From Thioflexithrix psekupsensis (GTDB lineage: Bacteria > Pseudomonadota > Gammaproteobacteria > Beggiatoales > Beggiatoaceae): a stretch of DNA of 64,000 nucleotides. The notes under the pieces are model-generated. The model had not been told where the DNA came from and ran no database searches. It saw nothing but the letters and a program-made list of their open reading frames with translations. Below, one piece after another: positions 55,076-64,000 of this stretch. The DNA is taken from the NCBI RefSeq assembly GCF_002149925.1, contig NZ_MSLT01000012.1:930001-994000 (forward strand). Direction: 5' to 3'. The position numbers and the translations under genes are program-made. Each line of letters begins with the position of its first letter. The stretch's first letter is position 1.

Positions 55076-55663
55076 ATGCGTATGTTTATAATTTTCTTGT
55101 CTTTATTGATGGTCAGTCATGGTCTCTGGGCGCAATCACAGGTTGCTGAGGTAGAAAGCTTAATCAAAGACCGCTATCGAGACCACGGCGACGGCACCGT
55201 CACCGATATTCAAACCAATCTCCAGTGGATGCGCTGCCTAATTGGACAGGAATGGCACAATGGACGCTGTCAGGGAAGATCACAGGAATGGGCTTGGGAT
55301 GATGCACAGAAACTAAAGATTGATTTTGCAGGACATAGTAACTGGCGATTCCCAACCATTGAGGAACTACGTGGTTTGGTTTACTGTAGCAGCGGAAAGC
55401 CTGCTTATTTTCCGAATAATGGCGGAATGTGTGAGGGTGGGTATCAGAGTCCAACCTTGGTGCGAGAAGCGTTTCCTGACGCATCTAGATCGTTCGTTTG
55501 GTCTAGTTCCCCTGTTGCGGGCTACCCAGACTACGCGTGGAGCGTGAATTTCAATGGTGGTGGTGGCAACTACTACGGCCGCGTCAACAACGGTCACGTT
55601 CGGTTGGTGCGCGTTGGTCCAACTGAGGTAAATATTACAGTTCATGGCAAGCCACTTTATTAG
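55076..55663 (+). CDS. Signal peptide directly fused to DUF1566 domain (shrunken caspase paralogue)
   Basis: The protein has 195 residues from ATG 55076 (CAGGAGATGG upstream). The signal peptide MRMFIIFLSLLMVSHGLWA|QS matches that of the caspase protein. After QVAEVES it goes straight to LIKDRYRDHGDGTVTD, so caspase, coiled coil and hinge were lost in an in-frame deletion. DUF1566 (about 27-180) carries a third variable end (YAWSVNFNGGGGNYYGRVNNGHVRLVR). The usual GGQ-stop is replaced by VGPTEVNITVHGKPLY, read out of frame through a transposase remnant. It may be a secreted sensor or decoy without effector, or a decaying gene. Confidence 0.8.
   Translation: MRMFIIFLSLLMVSHGLWAQSQVAEVESLIKDRYRDHGDGTVTDIQTNLQWMRCLIGQEWHNGRCQGRSQEWAWDDAQKLKIDFAGHSNWRFPTIEELRGLVYCSSGKPAYFPNNGGMCEGGYQSPTLVREAFPDASRSFVWSSSPVAGYPDYAWSVNFNGGGGNYYGRVNNGHVRLVRVGPTEVNITVHGKPLY
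55498..55615 (+). other. Putative DGR variable region, copy 3 (3' end lost)
   Basis: The backbone TTTGGTCTAGTTCCCCTGTT is identical to copy 1, with variable codons TAC, AGC (55541), AAT, AAT, GGT, GGT, AAC, TAC, TAC, GGC, GTC, AAC and AAC. Similarity to copies 1 and 2 stops after TTGGTGCGCG, so the conserved tail past the stop is missing. If that tail is the retroelement landing site, this copy can no longer be diversified. Confidence 0.6.
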
Positions 55664-55767
55664 GGGATGATTTGTTTGCGCATCAGCCTTTTTTTGAGAA
55701 AGCCATCGCGCAAGGCTTTGATATTATTACTTCTTGCAAGCCAAATTCTCATCAAACGACTTACTGA
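55627..55767 (+). pseudogene. Transposase remnant
   Basis: In the frame ending at TGA 55765-55767 the bases encode WQATLLGDDLFAHQPFFEKA and then FDIITSCKPNSHQTTY. LLGDD-L-x-x-HQP and CKP-x-SH are typical of the DDE core of an IS transposase family. Only ~47 codons survive. The fragment is joined to the DUF1566 gene out of frame. Confidence 0.7.
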
Positions 55768-55872
55768 ATCAGAATTGACAGAATTTTAGGATTTTCAGAA
55801 TTAAAGAATAAAAAACCGATTGAAAATAAACAACTTGCAAGCATCAATTCCAAAAATTCTAATTCAAACAAA
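55765..55872. repeat. Palindromic intergenic repeat, copy G (degenerate)
   Basis: CTGAATCAGAATTGACAG on the left and AAAATTCTAATTCAAACA on the right form a weakened version of the family palindrome. Confidence 0.6.
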
Positions 55873-55906
55873 AAAAGCAGCCTATCTCTCGATACGCTGC
55901 TTTTTT
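55871..55906. terminator. Bidirectional terminator after nifS
   Basis: AAAAAAGCAGC (55871-55881) pairs with GCTGCTTTTTT (55896-55906). T-runs in both directions serve nifS on the minus strand and any transcript from the left. Confidence 0.85.
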
Positions 55907-55927
55907 CTATCGACATGGCTTTTTCCA

Positions 55928-57139
55928 TCACGCATAGACGGGTAAAAAAGCCTTATCGGGTTCTAATAAGGGGCCATTTTCGCCCCAATAAGGTGATAAT
56001 TTACGTAATTGCGCAATAATCGGGGGAACAACTTCAATAACCCGTTCCACTTGTGCCATGGTATTGTAACGAGAAAAAGAAAAACGTACCGTACCATGCG
56101 CTGCGGTGTAGGGAATACCCATTGCCCGCATGACGTGCGACGGTTCTAATGAGCCTGAAGTACATGCAGAACCGCTGGATGCCGCAATGCCCGCTTTGTT
56201 TAATAACATTAAAATGGCTTCGCCTTCGATGTATTCAAACGCAATATTGGCTGTATTAGGCAAACGATTGTCCACATCTCCCGTGACAAAACAATGTGGC
56301 ACTGCGGCCAAAATTCCTGCTTCCAAACGGTCTCGCATTGCTTTTACGGTAGTATTTTCCGTGGTTAAATGTGCGGCGGCCATGTCTGAAGCGTGTCCGA
56401 GGGCGACAATGGAGGCCGTATTTTCTGTGCCTGCACGACGACCGCGCTCTTGATGCCCACCACGTAACAAAGGACGAAAACGCACGCCACGCCGCAAATA
56501 TAAGACACCAACACCCTTGGGCGCATGCAACTTATGACCCGATAATGACAACATGTCAATTTTAGTCTGTTGTAAATTAACAGGAATTTTCCCCACCGCT
56601 TGCACCGCATCGGTGTGGAATAATACCCCATGCGCGTGTGCCATTTCAGCCATTTGTTCTACAGGAAACAATGTCCCTGTCTCATTATTCGCCCACATGA
56701 CCGAAACAATCGCCACTTTATTGTCTAACAATTCTTTGTATTCATCTAAATCTAAACGCCCTTTATCATCGACGCTTAACTTGTGAACTTTGTAACCTTC
56801 TTTGCTCAACTGATCGCATAAGGTTAAAACGGCAGGATGTTCTACAACAGTGGTGATGATTTCTTTACGCTCAGGATAGGCTTTCAGAGCCGATAAAATC
56901 GCCGTTGAGTCCGATTCTGTACCACAAGAAGTAAACACAATTTCCGAATCAAACTCCGCCCCCAAAAGACTTTGCACTTGTTGGCGGGCTTTTTTTACCG
57001 CAAAACCCACTTTATTACCAAAACTGTGCATGGAAGAGGGATTGCCGAATTGTTCCGTGAAAAAAGGCAGCATGGTCTCTACAATGCTGGGATCGACCAT
57101 TGTGGTGGCGTTATTGTCCAAGTAAATCGCATCAGTCAT
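55928..57139 (-). CDS. nifS: Cysteine desulfurase of the nitrogenase Fe-S system
   Basis: NifS is a PLP enzyme that takes sulfur from cysteine and passes it as persulfide to NifU. The 403-residue protein has the PLP-lysine in SLSGHKLHAPKGVG (Lys203) and the catalytic cysteine in ASSGSACTSGSLEPSHV (Cys326). The long SGSACTSGS loop and the pairing with modular NifU favour NifS over IscS. It is the last gene of iscA-nifU-nifS, 3 bases after nifU. Confidence 0.94.
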   Translation of the reverse strand: MTDAIYLDNNATTMVDPSIVETMLPFFTEQFGNPSSMHSFGNKVGFAVKKARQQVQSLLGAEFDSEIVFTSCGTESDSTAILSALKAYPERKEIITTVVEHPAVLTLCDQLSKEGYKVHKLSVDDKGRLDLDEYKELLDNKVAIVSVMWANNETGTLFPVEQMAEMAHAHGVLFHTDAVQAVGKIPVNLQQTKIDMLSLSGHKLHAPKGVGVLYLRRGVRFRPLLRGGHQERGRRAGTENTASIVALGHASDMAAAHLTTENTTVKAMRDRLEAGILAAVPHCFVTGDVDNRLPNTANIAFEYIEGEAILMLLNKAGIAASSGSACTSGSLEPSHVMRAMGIPYTAAHGTVRFSFSRYNTMAQVERVIEVVPPIIAQLRKLSPYWGENGPLLEPDKAFLPVYA

Positions 57140-57142
57140 GCT

Positions 57143-58045
57143 TTACACCCCTTGAATTTGCGCCAATTGCTGCTGTTCGCGCATTTTGGCTGGAATCACA
57201 CGGATAACTTCGCCTAAATCTTCCATTAAACGCTGTTGAATCCCGCCTAAAGTCTGCATTTCCAACTGACAACCCGCACAAGCCCCGGTCATATTCACAT
57301 AAACCGTGTTGCCTTCCACATCGACCAATTCCACATCACCGCGATCCCGTTGTAATTGGGGACGGATGGATTCGATGATCATTTCAATGCGGCGAATACG
57401 TTGTAAGTTGGTCATGGCGTAGGGTTTCTTAGGAACGACTTGTTCGGTGGGTTGGGAAAAATCGGGTTTTTGTCCTTGTTCGGCGAGAACTTTGGTTAAA
57501 ATTTCTTCAATCGCTTCGTGACAAGAAGAACAACCGCCGCCGGCTTTGGTGTAATTGATGACATCTTGAATCGTAGTCAGTTGATTGTCGCGCACTGTAT
57601 TCTCAATCATCACGGCATCTATCGCAAAACATTTACACACCAACGCGCCTTCTTCATGATCGTCTGACCATTCTTCACCGCGATAATGGGCGATAGCGGC
57701 TTGTAAGGCTTCGCGTCCCATCACGGAACAGTGCATTTTTTCGGGAGGTAATCCACCTAAAAAGTCGGCAATGTCTTGATTGGTGATTTTTAAGGCCTCA
57801 TCAACGGTTTTACCCTTAATCATTTCAGTCAAGGCCGAAGAAGACGCAATGGCAGAACCACAACCAAACGTTTGAAAGCCTGCTTCTAAGATAACATCGG
57901 TATTGGGATCAACTTTTAGCGTGAGTCGCAGAGCATCTCCGCACGAAATCGATCCGACATCACCAATGGCATTGGCATCGTTGATGGCACCGGCATTTCT
58001 TGGGTTAAAAAAATGTTCTTTAACGGTATCCGAGTAATCCCACAT
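57143..58045 (-). CDS. nifU: Fe-S cluster scaffold NifU (three-domain)
   Basis: NifU builds clusters for nitrogenase. The 300-residue protein has all three parts. The IscU-like N-domain carries cysteines in [29 protein letters not shown] and [10 protein letters not shown] central [2Fe-2S] ferredoxin-like domain has LVCKCFAID and [12 protein letters not shown]-terminal Nfu-type domain has [20 protein letters not shown]. This layout is diagnostic of diazotroph NifU as opposed to IscU. It lies between iscA and nifS on one transcript. Confidence 0.95.
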   Translation of the reverse strand: MWDYSDTVKEHFFNPRNAGAINDANAIGDVGSISCGDALRLTLKVDPNTDVILEAGFQTFGCGSAIASSSALTEMIKGKTVDEALKITNQDIADFLGGLPPEKMHCSVMGREALQAAIAHYRGEEWSDDHEEGALVCKCFAIDAVMIENTVRDNQLTTIQDVINYTKAGGGCSSCHEAIEEILTKVLAEQGQKPDFSQPTEQVVPKKPYAMTNLQRIRRIEMIIESIRPQLQRDRGDVELVDVEGNTVYVNMTGACAGCQLEMQTLGGIQQRLMEDLGEVIRVIPAKMREQQQLAQIQGV

Positions 58046-58111
58046 AAGGCTCTGCCTCCCAAAACTAGATGATGACGAGAATAAAAACGCGCTGCAAAAT
58101 CGCTTTTTCTT

Positions 58112-58438
58112 TTAACCCGCGTTAAAAGAGCTACCACAAGCACAGCTAGAGGTGGCGTTGGGATTTTCAAATTTGAATCCTGAACCATCAATGCTATCAA
58201 TAAAATCAACCGTTACGCCGCTTAACAAGGGCGCGCTCATGGGATCAACTAAGATTTTGAATTGGCCACAATCGATCACTGTATCGTCATCGCCTGCGTC
58301 TTCTTCTAAACGTAATCCATATTGAAAACCAGAGCAACCGCCGCCGGTGATCATGATGCGTAATCCAGCCACTTGGCTGTCTGATCCACGGATAAAACGG
58401 TCAACGGCTTTAATGGCGTTATCGGTTAAGGTCAACAT
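58112..58438 (-). CDS. A-type Fe-S carrier (IscA/HesB-like) in nif cluster
   Basis: The protein has 108 residues from ATG 58438 (GAGGAGAA upstream); the longer frame to 58477 runs into the promoter leader. The three conserved cysteines are in GGGCSGFQYGL and SSCACGSSF. A-type carriers hand clusters or iron to apo-targets. First in the nifU-nifS operon, it is probably the nitrogenase-dedicated member. A sigma-54 promoter lies ~75 bases upstream. Confidence 0.92.
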   Translation of the reverse strand: MLTLTDNAIKAVDRFIRGSDSQVAGLRIMITGGGCSGFQYGLRLEEDAGDDDTVIDCGQFKILVDPMSAPLLSGVTVDFIDSIDGSGFKFENPNATSSCACGSSFNAG

Positions 58439-58471
58439 ATCGGGTTCTCCTCGCTGAAGGGTTAGGCATAA

Positions 58472-58487
58472 TGGCAAATGGCTTGCA
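58472..58487 (+). promoter_or_regulatory. Candidate sigma-54 promoter toward nifZ
   Basis: TGGCAAATGGCTTGCA has the exact -24/-12 spacing. It lies inside the leader of the divergent iscA transcript and ~184 bases before nifZ. The NifA-type sites lie downstream of it rather than upstream, so its use is uncertain. Confidence 0.4.
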
Positions 58488-58512
58488 TTCGATAGAAATT
58501 AGAATCGATTTT

Positions 58513-58528
58513 AGCAAGGGATATGCCA
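58513..58528 (-). promoter_or_regulatory. Sigma-54 promoter of iscA-nifU-nifS
   Basis: On the minus strand TGGCATATCCCTTGCT matches the TGGCAC-N5-TTGCA consensus with correct spacing. The start of transcription would be near 58501, ~63 bases before iscA, and TGT-N10-ACA lies ~100 bases upstream. This is the classic NifA-controlled arrangement. Confidence 0.72.
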
Positions 58529-58595
58529 GTCAAATCATTTGAATTAATTGACTGATTTTCAAGGTTAAAATAACACAATAATCCTTTTATTCGCT

Positions 58596-58639
58596 TGTCG
58601 CAAAGCAGACTTAATGGGTATTTTGTCGCAAAGGCAACA
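58596..58639. promoter_or_regulatory. Tandem NifA-type upstream activator sites
   Basis: TGTCGCAAAGGCAACA (58624-58639) is a perfect TGT-N10-ACA. TGTCGCAAAGCAGACT (58596-58611) is a near match to it. Both start with TTGTCGCAAAG, so the motif is repeated with a 28-base period between the divergent operons. Confidence 0.65.
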
Positions 58640-58670
58640 AATTTTTTATCTTATCGTAAGGAGTAAGACA

Positions 58671-58979
58671 ATGTCAGTCCAACAATTGCAACCGGGTGAT
58701 GTGGTGTATGCGCGAGTGGATTTGTATAATGATGAAGGGAGTATTCCTGAATTACCTGAAGGGGCAATGATTGCCACTGTGGGGACACGTGGGGTCGTGG
58801 TCAATGTGGGTCATTTGGAACAACAACCGTCTTTAACGCTGTATTTAGTGCGTTTTGAGCAGAAAGATCAGGATAATTTATTGGGACCGCCGACGGGCTG
58901 TTGGCCAGAAGAATTGGCCAGTGAAGATGAATTAGCCGCCTTAAATGTCACATCTCATTCAGCGGGAGAAACGCCATGA
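58671..58979 (+). CDS. nifZ: Nitrogen fixation protein NifZ
   Basis: NifZ assists P-cluster maturation of the nitrogenase MoFe protein. The protein has 102 residues from ATG 58671 (AAGGAG upstream); an upstream frame from 58614 crosses the activator sites. The motif GDVVYARVDLYNDEGSIP...GAMIATVGTRGVVVNVGH...LYLVRF...LGPPTGCWPEEL fits the family. Its stop overlaps the next gene by 4 bases. It is divergent from iscA-nifU-nifS. Confidence 0.9.
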   Translation: MSVQQLQPGDVVYARVDLYNDEGSIPELPEGAMIATVGTRGVVVNVGHLEQQPSLTLYLVRFEQKDQDNLLGPPTGCWPEELASEDELAALNVTSHSAGETP

Positions 58980-59218
58980 ATCGTGAAGAAGTGATGGCAT
59001 TAATTAACCATTATTTATCCTATCAAGGGGCGCACCTCACAGAAACGGAATTTAAGCAACCGATTTTAGGTTTATTATTTGATGAACATGATGAAGCGGA
59101 TGATTTCGTGGGACAAGTATTAACTTATTACGGCATTCGTCCGCGAGGATGGGTCAATGTAGAGAGTTTTAACGATTTGGTGGATTATATTTTACAGCAG
59201 CTTGAAGAAAAGCGATAA
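58976..59218 (+). CDS. Small acidic protein coupled to nifZ, function unknown
   Basis: This is an 80-residue soluble helical protein (EEVMALINHYLSYQ, FDEHDEADDFVGQVLTYYGIRPRGWVNVESFNDLVDYILQQL) with no motif I know. ATG overlaps the nifZ stop (ATGA). Co-translation with nifZ suggests a nitrogen-fixation accessory role, by position only. Confidence 0.75.
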   Translation: MNREEVMALINHYLSYQGAHLTETEFKQPILGLLFDEHDEADDFVGQVLTYYGIRPRGWVNVESFNDLVDYILQQLEEKR

Positions 59219-59324
59219 AAAAGTAAGCCACGCTAATCCGGCAATTCAGCAAAATAATTTTTACAAACAAAACAACTTTGCTATAGTGTTTAGTTTATTT
59301 TTGTTCAATTGCTTAGGAATTGTC

Positions 59325-60881
59325 ATGACTCATTCTGTAATGCAACATTACGATACTTTGCCCTACCATTCTGATCCGTTGGCTTATACCCACCCCAGTC
59401 GTATTGCTACAATTGGCACGCTGTTTGGGGTGAATCCGCCGGATGTGCGCACAGCGCGTATTCTTGAATTAGCGTGTGGAGATGGACGCAATTTAACCGC
59501 GATTGCCAGCAGTTTGCCCAATGCGCAATGTGTTGGCATTGATTTGTCTAATAAACATATTGAAATAGGACAACAGCGTTTACAACAATTCGGTTTAAAT
59601 AATATTCGTTTAATACAGCAAGATATAAAAGATTTTCAAGTTGAAGCAGGGTCTTTTGATTATATTATTGTTCACGGTTTATATTCTTGGGTGGCGGCGG
59701 AGGTGCGCGCCCGAGTTTTAACCATTTGTCAACACGCGCTATCAGAACACGGTATGGCTTACATCAGCTATAATACTTTACCCGGTTCGCATTTACGCCA
59801 CACGATACGCGATTTAATTCAATTCTACACACGCCCCGTCAACGATACCACGCAACAAATCGCTATTTTACGCCAAACCCTGCATTTGCTATTACAAGCC
59901 AGTTCAGCCAGTCAAGATGCCCACAGCCAATTATTAGCCAGCGAATTGCAATTGTTCAGTCAATTGTCTGATTCTTATTTATTTCACGAATTTTTAGAAT
60001 TGGATAATCATGCGTTTTATTTCCATGAATTCGTGGAAACGGTGCAGCGATATGGTTTAAATTACGTGGGCGATATTTATTTGCACAGTATGCTGCCCAA
60101 TCAATTGCCTGAAGCGGCCGTGCAAGCGGTACAGCAATTAAGCCGAGATATTTTATATCAAGAACAGCAATTAGATATATTACGTAATCGTCGTTTTCGC
60201 CACACGTTATTATGTCGGCAAACGGTAAAGTTAAATCGTACCTTAACACCAGAACAAATAAAAGGTTTAGCCATTGCCTCTTCTCTCTCCGCTAAAACCG
60301 ATAATCCCACGCAATTTAGCAACGCGCAAGGTACGATAGACACTCGTCATGGTTTTATTCAAACGGCTTTAACTTTATTGCAACAAAATTGGCCAAAAGC
60401 TATTCCTTTTAATCAAGTGGTAGAATTAACACGCCAAGCCTATCCAGAGTCTAATGCTGACGATATAGAACATTTGGCTTCGACTTTATTACGCGCTTAT
60501 ACCGCCGGCTTAATTGAAGCGAATGTGTTGGCTTCTGGTTTTGTGGTGACAGTCAGCGATGCGCCGAAAGTTCTGCCTTTAGCACGCGAAGAAGCCAAAA
60601 TAGCGCGTCAAGTCACGAATTTACGCTGTGAATTGGTGAACATAGAAAATGTGATTGCTCATAAATTATTGCCTCATTTAACGGGTGAAAGAACCAGAGC
60701 GCAATTATTAGATTTGGTGCATGAGTGGTTACAACAAGGGGAAATTCAACTGAATTTCCAATCTCCCGATGGCACTCAGGCGCAAATTCAACTGAATGTA
60801 CAGCAGCAACGAGATATTTTAAAAACCATTCTCGATGAAGCCTTATATTTGATTGCTAAAGCAGCGTTATTAATCGAATAA
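59325..60881 (+). CDS. Class I SAM methyltransferase with methyltransferase-regulatory domain
   Basis: The protein has 518 residues from ATG 59325 (TAGGAA upstream); the earlier in-frame ATG at 59202 would add an unlikely leader. The Rossmann methyltransferase (about 25-190) has ILELACGDGRNLTAIAS, CVGIDLSNKHIEIGQQRL, IKDFQVEAGSFDYIIVHGLYSWV. YNTLPGSHLRHTIRDLIQFYT opens the regulatory region typical of this family, followed by a helical part to about 350 and a winged-helix-like C-terminus. The substrate is unknown. Eleven bases separate it from the next gene. Confidence 0.85.
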   Translation: MTHSVMQHYDTLPYHSDPLAYTHPSRIATIGTLFGVNPPDVRTARILELACGDGRNLTAIASSLPNAQCVGIDLSNKHIEIGQQRLQQFGLNNIRLIQQDIKDFQVEAGSFDYIIVHGLYSWVAAEVRARVLTICQHALSEHGMAYISYNTLPGSHLRHTIRDLIQFYTRPVNDTTQQIAILRQTLHLLLQASSASQDAHSQLLASELQLFSQLSDSYLFHEFLELDNHAFYFHEFVETVQRYGLNYVGDIYLHSMLPNQLPEAAVQAVQQLSRDILYQEQQLDILRNRRFRHTLLCRQTVKLNRTLTPEQIKGLAIASSLSAKTDNPTQFSNAQGTIDTRHGFIQTALTLLQQNWPKAIPFNQVVELTRQAYPESNADDIEHLASTLLRAYTAGLIEANVLASGFVVTVSDAPKVLPLAREEAKIARQVTNLRCELVNIENVIAHKLLPHLTGERTRAQLLDLVHEWLQQGEIQLNFQSPDGTQAQIQLNVQQQRDILKTILDEALYLIAKAALLIE

Positions 60882-60892
60882 TTAAACTGTTT

Positions 60893-61369
60893 ATGTCACT
60901 GGAATCTTCTGCAACAATTGCATTAATTGGCATTGGTTCGCCTTATGGGGATGATCAGGTGGGTTGGCGCGTGGTAGAAGCGGCACAAGCACAGCAGTTG
61001 TCTGTGACAGCGGCGGTGTGTTGTCTTGTGCCGATGGTGGATTTATTGCCACTGTTGGCGCGTTATGATGCGGTGATTCTGGTTGATGCGGTGGCCGCAG
61101 AAAATCTGCCTGTCGGTACGGTACAGTGTTGGTCAGGGACGGCCATTAGACAAGTGAATTCGGTTTATTCTAGTCATGGTTTTTCTTTAGCGAATGTTTT
61201 GGCATTAGCGGATAGTTTGGGACAATTACCGCGTTTATTAAAATTATACGGTATTGTGATCAATCCCGAACATTTAGCAACACTTCCTTATTTGCCATTA
61301 ACTCCAGATATTGAAGCGGCTATAAACACGACTTTAACCTTATTAAAACAAGATGAGTGGTTAAAGTGA
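60893..61369 (+). CDS. Hydrogenase maturation-type endopeptidase
   Basis: This is a 158-residue protein of the HycI/HupD family, which trims the C-terminus of NiFe-hydrogenase large subunits. GIGSPYGDDQVGWRVVEA carries the N-terminal Asp ligand, VILVDAV the second acid and SSHGFSLANVL the His ligand. The size is normal. No hydrogenase structural gene is in the window, so the target subunit is encoded elsewhere. Confidence 0.87.
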   Translation: MSLESSATIALIGIGSPYGDDQVGWRVVEAAQAQQLSVTAAVCCLVPMVDLLPLLARYDAVILVDAVAAENLPVGTVQCWSGTAIRQVNSVYSSHGFSLANVLALADSLGQLPRLLKLYGIVINPEHLATLPYLPLTPDIEAAINTTLTLLKQDEWLK

Positions 61370-61380
61370 GTGTTTTTTGC

Positions 61381-61409
61381 TTGACGCTGGGTTGATTTAC
61401 CCGGACAAT
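61381..61409 (+). promoter_or_regulatory. Possible sigma-70 promoter of purA
   Basis: TTGACG (61381-61386), 17 bases, then GACAAT (61404-61409); the distance to the purA start is ~65 bases. The -10 is only fair. Confidence 0.3.
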
Positions 61410-61468
61410 TCTCGCATTTTTGGGTGAATATAGACTTAATCTACAATTTAAAAAATCGGAGAACCTGA

Positions 61469-62770
<1,302 letters not shown>

Positions 62771-62785
62771 TTTCATCTGATGTTA

Positions 62786-62814
62786 AGGTGTTCCTCGCTA
62801 GGGTAGGAACACCT
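62786..62814 (+). terminator. Hairpin downstream of purA
   Basis: AGGTGTTCCT (62786-62795) pairs perfectly with AGGAACACCT (62805-62814). The tail GAGAATCGTTATTTT has few T in the first positions, so termination is likely but not certain. Confidence 0.6.
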
Positions 62815-62828
62815 GAGAATCGTTATTT

Positions 62829-62912
62829 TGTCAGAATCAGAATTTACAGACACAAGAATTTGCAAAATTGATTCTTGCCAGTGGTTTATTTTCAGCAGAT
62901 TTTTTATTCTTT
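62829..62912. repeat. Intergenic repeat, copy F (left part only)
   Basis: TGTCAGAATCAGAATTTACAGACACAAG and the following AATTGATTCTTGC...TTATTTT..CAGATTTTTTATTCTTTAA match the left ~85 bases of the element at 35104. The right arm is absent and a different AAGTACCTAAAC sequence follows. Confidence 0.7.
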
Positions 62913-62967
62913 AAGTACCTAAACGAAAATAATCTGGAATATTTGCATTTCTACTTAGGAGAGAAAA

Positions 62968-63483
62968 ATGGATTTTTTTCTGCGAATGACCCATTCTCCA
63001 CGTGCGATTTACGGGGTTATTTTTCTCAGTTGTGTTGCCTTGTTAGGCATGGGCTACTACATGGAATATGCCAAGGGTTTGATTCCTTGTCCTTTGTGTA
63101 TGGCGCAACGATTATTTTACATGGGTTTGGGCGTGGTGGCTTTGTTGGGCGTGCTGCACGGATCGCGGGGAATATTGAACCGAATCAATGCGTTTTTTGC
63201 GTTATTATTTGCTGTGGGCGGCGCAACGATTGCGGGACGACAAGTGTGGTTGCAGCATTTGCCTGCGGATCAAGTGCCGTCTTGTGGCGCGGATTTTGAC
63301 TTTATTGTCAGTCATTTTCCACTGCTCAAAGCCATTGAAACCTTATGGCAAGGTTCTGGCGATTGTGCAGAGGTACAATGGCAATTTTTAGGCTTATCGA
63401 TTGCGGGCTGGAGTTTGGTCTGGTTTGTATTTTTTACGGTCATTGCCTTGTATTTGCTGATTCGGCGTTTTCCAGCCCAGTAA
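62968..63483 (+). CDS. dsbB: Disulfide bond formation protein DsbB
   Basis: DsbB reoxidises DsbA and passes electrons to quinones. The 171-residue protein has four TM helices. The first periplasmic pair is IPCPLCMAQR (about 46-55); the second loop has the cysteines in LPSCGADFDF and GSGDCAEVQW. ATG 62968 is preceded by GGAGAGA. It stands alone between purA and the ferredoxin gene. Confidence 0.94.
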   Translation: MDFFLRMTHSPRAIYGVIFLSCVALLGMGYYMEYAKGLIPCPLCMAQRLFYMGLGVVALLGVLHGSRGILNRINAFFALLFAVGGATIAGRQVWLQHLPADQVPSCGADFDFIVSHFPLLKAIETLWQGSGDCAEVQWQFLGLSIAGWSLVWFVFFTVIALYLLIRRFPAQ

Positions 63484-63512
63484 CTTGAAAAAAAAATCGA
63501 CACTGGTCGTGA

Positions 63513-63860
<348 letters not shown>

Positions 63861-63924
63861 TGGCATTTTAAAGCAGAAAATCGCGGTTATTTTCTCGTTT
63901 GTGGGGTAAATGCTGCAAAAATGC

Positions 63925-63954
63925 TTGCTGTTAGGCAAAAAAATTGATTATAAT
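63925..63954 (+). promoter_or_regulatory. Sigma-70 promoter of the tRNA gene
   Basis: TTGCTG (63925-63930), 18 bases, then a perfect TATAAT (63949-63954); the tRNA begins 12 bases later. Confidence 0.65.
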
Positions 63955-63966
63955 ACTGCGCTTTGC

Positions 63967-64000
63967 GGGCCGTTAGCTCAGTTGGTAGAGCAGCTGACTC
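63967..64000 (+). tRNA. tRNA-Lys(CTT), 5' part cut by window end
   Basis: GGGCCGT acceptor strand, TA, GCTC-AGTTGGTA-GAGC D-arm and the anticodon 5' stem GCTGA followed by CTC. With the loop CU-C.., the anticodon begins with C. The body closely matches gammaproteobacterial tRNA-Lys, so CTT is expected. The 3' half is outside the window. Confidence 0.75.

Noticed and set aside
59202-59324. 41-residue hydrophobic extension of the methyltransferase
   Set aside because: It overlaps the upstream gene; ATG 59325 has a ribosome site and begins the normal family sequence.

Overview
This is a chromosomal window from a Gram-negative bacterium, most likely a gammaproteobacterium of the Beggiatoa/Thiothrix kind. 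The evidence is RND efflux, ZnuABC/Zur, DsbB, cytochrome c', a nif cluster with NifA/sigma-54 sites, many signalling proteins, moderate-to-low GC and many small repeats. The taxonomic guess is inference from gene content only; no rRNA is present. No CRISPR array, prophage or replication origin was seen. || Layout. 1-77 is the right end of an IS5-like element, which recurs complete and in the same orientation at 49511-50488. 430-4888 is an RND efflux pair. 4987-10108 (minus) holds trmB, glgX, a protein with an Rmf-like motif, and a DUF2063/DUF692 (MNIO) pair. 10253-13674 holds cytochrome c', an unknown protein, a trypsin-TM-coiled coil-DUF1566 protein and a DUF3306 protein. 14059-16410 is a secreted repeat protein. 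16560-19588 is the znuA-zur-znuC-znuB operon. 19832-28841 holds a histidine kinase, a protoporphyrinogen-oxidase-like protein, a DUF2157 protein, glmM, a TIR protein with a putative effector-associated domain, and a cyclase-receiver protein. 28863-41267 (minus) holds a YfiH/PgeF protein, an exported protein, an AlgR/AlgZ-like system, a DUF4129 protein, a SpoIIM-family gene split by a small transposon, a second cyclase-receiver protein and a CheB-CheR-PAS fusion. 41622-49383 holds an NDUFA9-like SDR and a ~2,200-residue multidomain surface protein. 49509-55910 is an accessory region: the IS, an OmpA-like protein, a DUF4384 protein, an exported caspase-DUF1566 protein, an MNT/HEPN toxin-antitoxin pair, and a deletion-shrunken duplicate of the DUF4384/caspase unit. 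55928-59218 is a nif Fe-S cluster module (iscA-nifU-nifS divergent from nifZ). 59325-64000 holds a methyltransferase, a hydrogenase-maturation-type protease, purA, dsbB, a ferredoxin and a truncated tRNA-Lys. || Main discovery. Three proteins (trypsin-like, caspase-like, and one reduced to a signal peptide plus sensor domain) end in nearly the same DUF1566 (C-type-lectin-like) domain. Their last ~25 codons differ in a striking way: at most variable codons the first two bases change freely while the third stays C or T, as expected if AAC/AAT codons were mutated at adenines. That is the signature of variable regions written by a diversity-generating retroelement (DGR). No reverse transcriptase or template repeat lies in the window, so the retroelement would have to act in trans. 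Two protease-type effectors sharing a diversified recognition domain, with a TIR effector and a MNT/HEPN module elsewhere in the window, suggest a hypervariable self/non-self or defence system. || A second theme is small mobile DNA. A TA-flanked MITE-like family with terminal inverted repeats recurs through the window. One copy splits the SpoIIM-family gene (removing 194 bp restores the frame exactly) and another supplies the end of the HEPN toxin gene.
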